DNA from: Apostichopus japonicus
Taxonomy: Eukaryota > Echinodermata > Holothuroidea > Aspidochirotida > Stichopodidae
Assembly (NCBI RefSeq): GCF_037975245.1
Contig: NC_092567.1
Span: 16,783,376-16,847,375, forward strand
DNA length: 64,000 bases
Direction: 5' to 3'
In this document: one piece after another, positions 63,809 to 64,000 of the stretch
How the letters are laid out: each line of letters opens with the position of its first letter
Position numbering within the stretch: the stretch's first letter is position 1
Translations under genes and position numbers: made by a program
Notes under the pieces: generated by a model
What the model was told of the DNA's origin: nothing
What the model saw: only the letters and a program-made list of their open reading frames with translations
Database searches by the model: none

Positions 63809-64000
63809 AGCTAATAATTATTTGGTAAAGCTGCTATTCCTGGCTTATAATTTGAGGGACCTAGATTTAAATGTATACCTCCCAATATGTTATAAAATTT
63901 TAATGTAAATGTATGTTTATGATAATGTGAGTTATCATGTGCTATATCTGTATCTGTGCTTACACGTATATCATATTTTCTGTTCACATGTCAATAATGG

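Larger units (their letters stand above)
61045..64000. mobile_element. Second CACTG-ended transposon, cut by the window end
   Basis: Starts CACTGAAAAAATAAACTAGT after TA, as does the copy at 45621, and matches 45621-47865 almost base for base up to about 63290. There it jumps across a poly-G run to the equivalent of about 48960 and continues matching 48960-49655 to the window edge. About 1.1 kb, including the left arm of the inverted repeat, is therefore missing. Its right end and target duplication are outside the window. Confidence 0.85.

Overview
This is a gene-poor, repeat-dense, AT-rich stretch of an animal nuclear genome. Introns with GT-AG borders, a 5'-truncated LINE, tRNA-derived SINE-like sequence, hAT-type and other inverted-repeat elements, long microsatellites and many poly-G/poly-C tracts rule out a prokaryote. 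The two recognisable genes (a vertebrate-RDH8/HSD17B1-like short-chain dehydrogenase and an invertebrate Gyc88E-type guanylate cyclase) and the repeat style suggest a marine invertebrate, most likely an echinoderm such as a sea cucumber. That assignment is an inference from style and could not be tested.

Left part (1-18.8 kb): a direct tandem segmental duplication on the minus strand. Unit B (about 11.5-18.8 kb) carries an intact four-exon SDR gene of 288 codons (exons 16164-16422, 15122-15301, 14134-14227, 11655-11988), in frame throughout but with Ala where the catalytic Ser belongs. Unit A (about 0.4-5.35 kb) is a broken copy. It lost exons 2 and 3 in a roughly 1.9 kb deletion/replacement, has an altered C-terminus, and carries a LINE inserted upstream, with a 15-bp target duplication and a matching empty site in unit B. 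Both units have a 218-bp satellite upstream of exon 1 (about 3 versus 5 copies). Between and inside the units lie a 213-bp satellite and long elements rich in AGGTCA half-sites.

Middle part (18.8-45.6 kb): no gene could be recognised. It holds a tRNA-derived SINE, fold-back MITEs of one family, three hAT-type MITEs with perfect 8-bp target duplications, minisatellites, (AT)n blocks, a 1.27-kb GATA-family array, and an IS3EU-like inverted-repeat element (43275-45067) filled with 21-bp palindromic units.

Right part (45.6-64 kb): a 4.79-kb CACTG-ended transposon (45621-50408) and a second, internally shorter copy that runs off the window (61045-64000). Between them, at 59476-60157, is the first coding exon of an atypical soluble guanylate cyclase with a heme-binding H-NOX domain and a distal-pocket Tyr typical of O2-binding members. 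The second transposon copy appears to sit in the following intron. The two genes show no functional link, and no coordinated system is visible. The interest lies in the transposons, the duplicated SDR locus and the predicted oxygen sensor.
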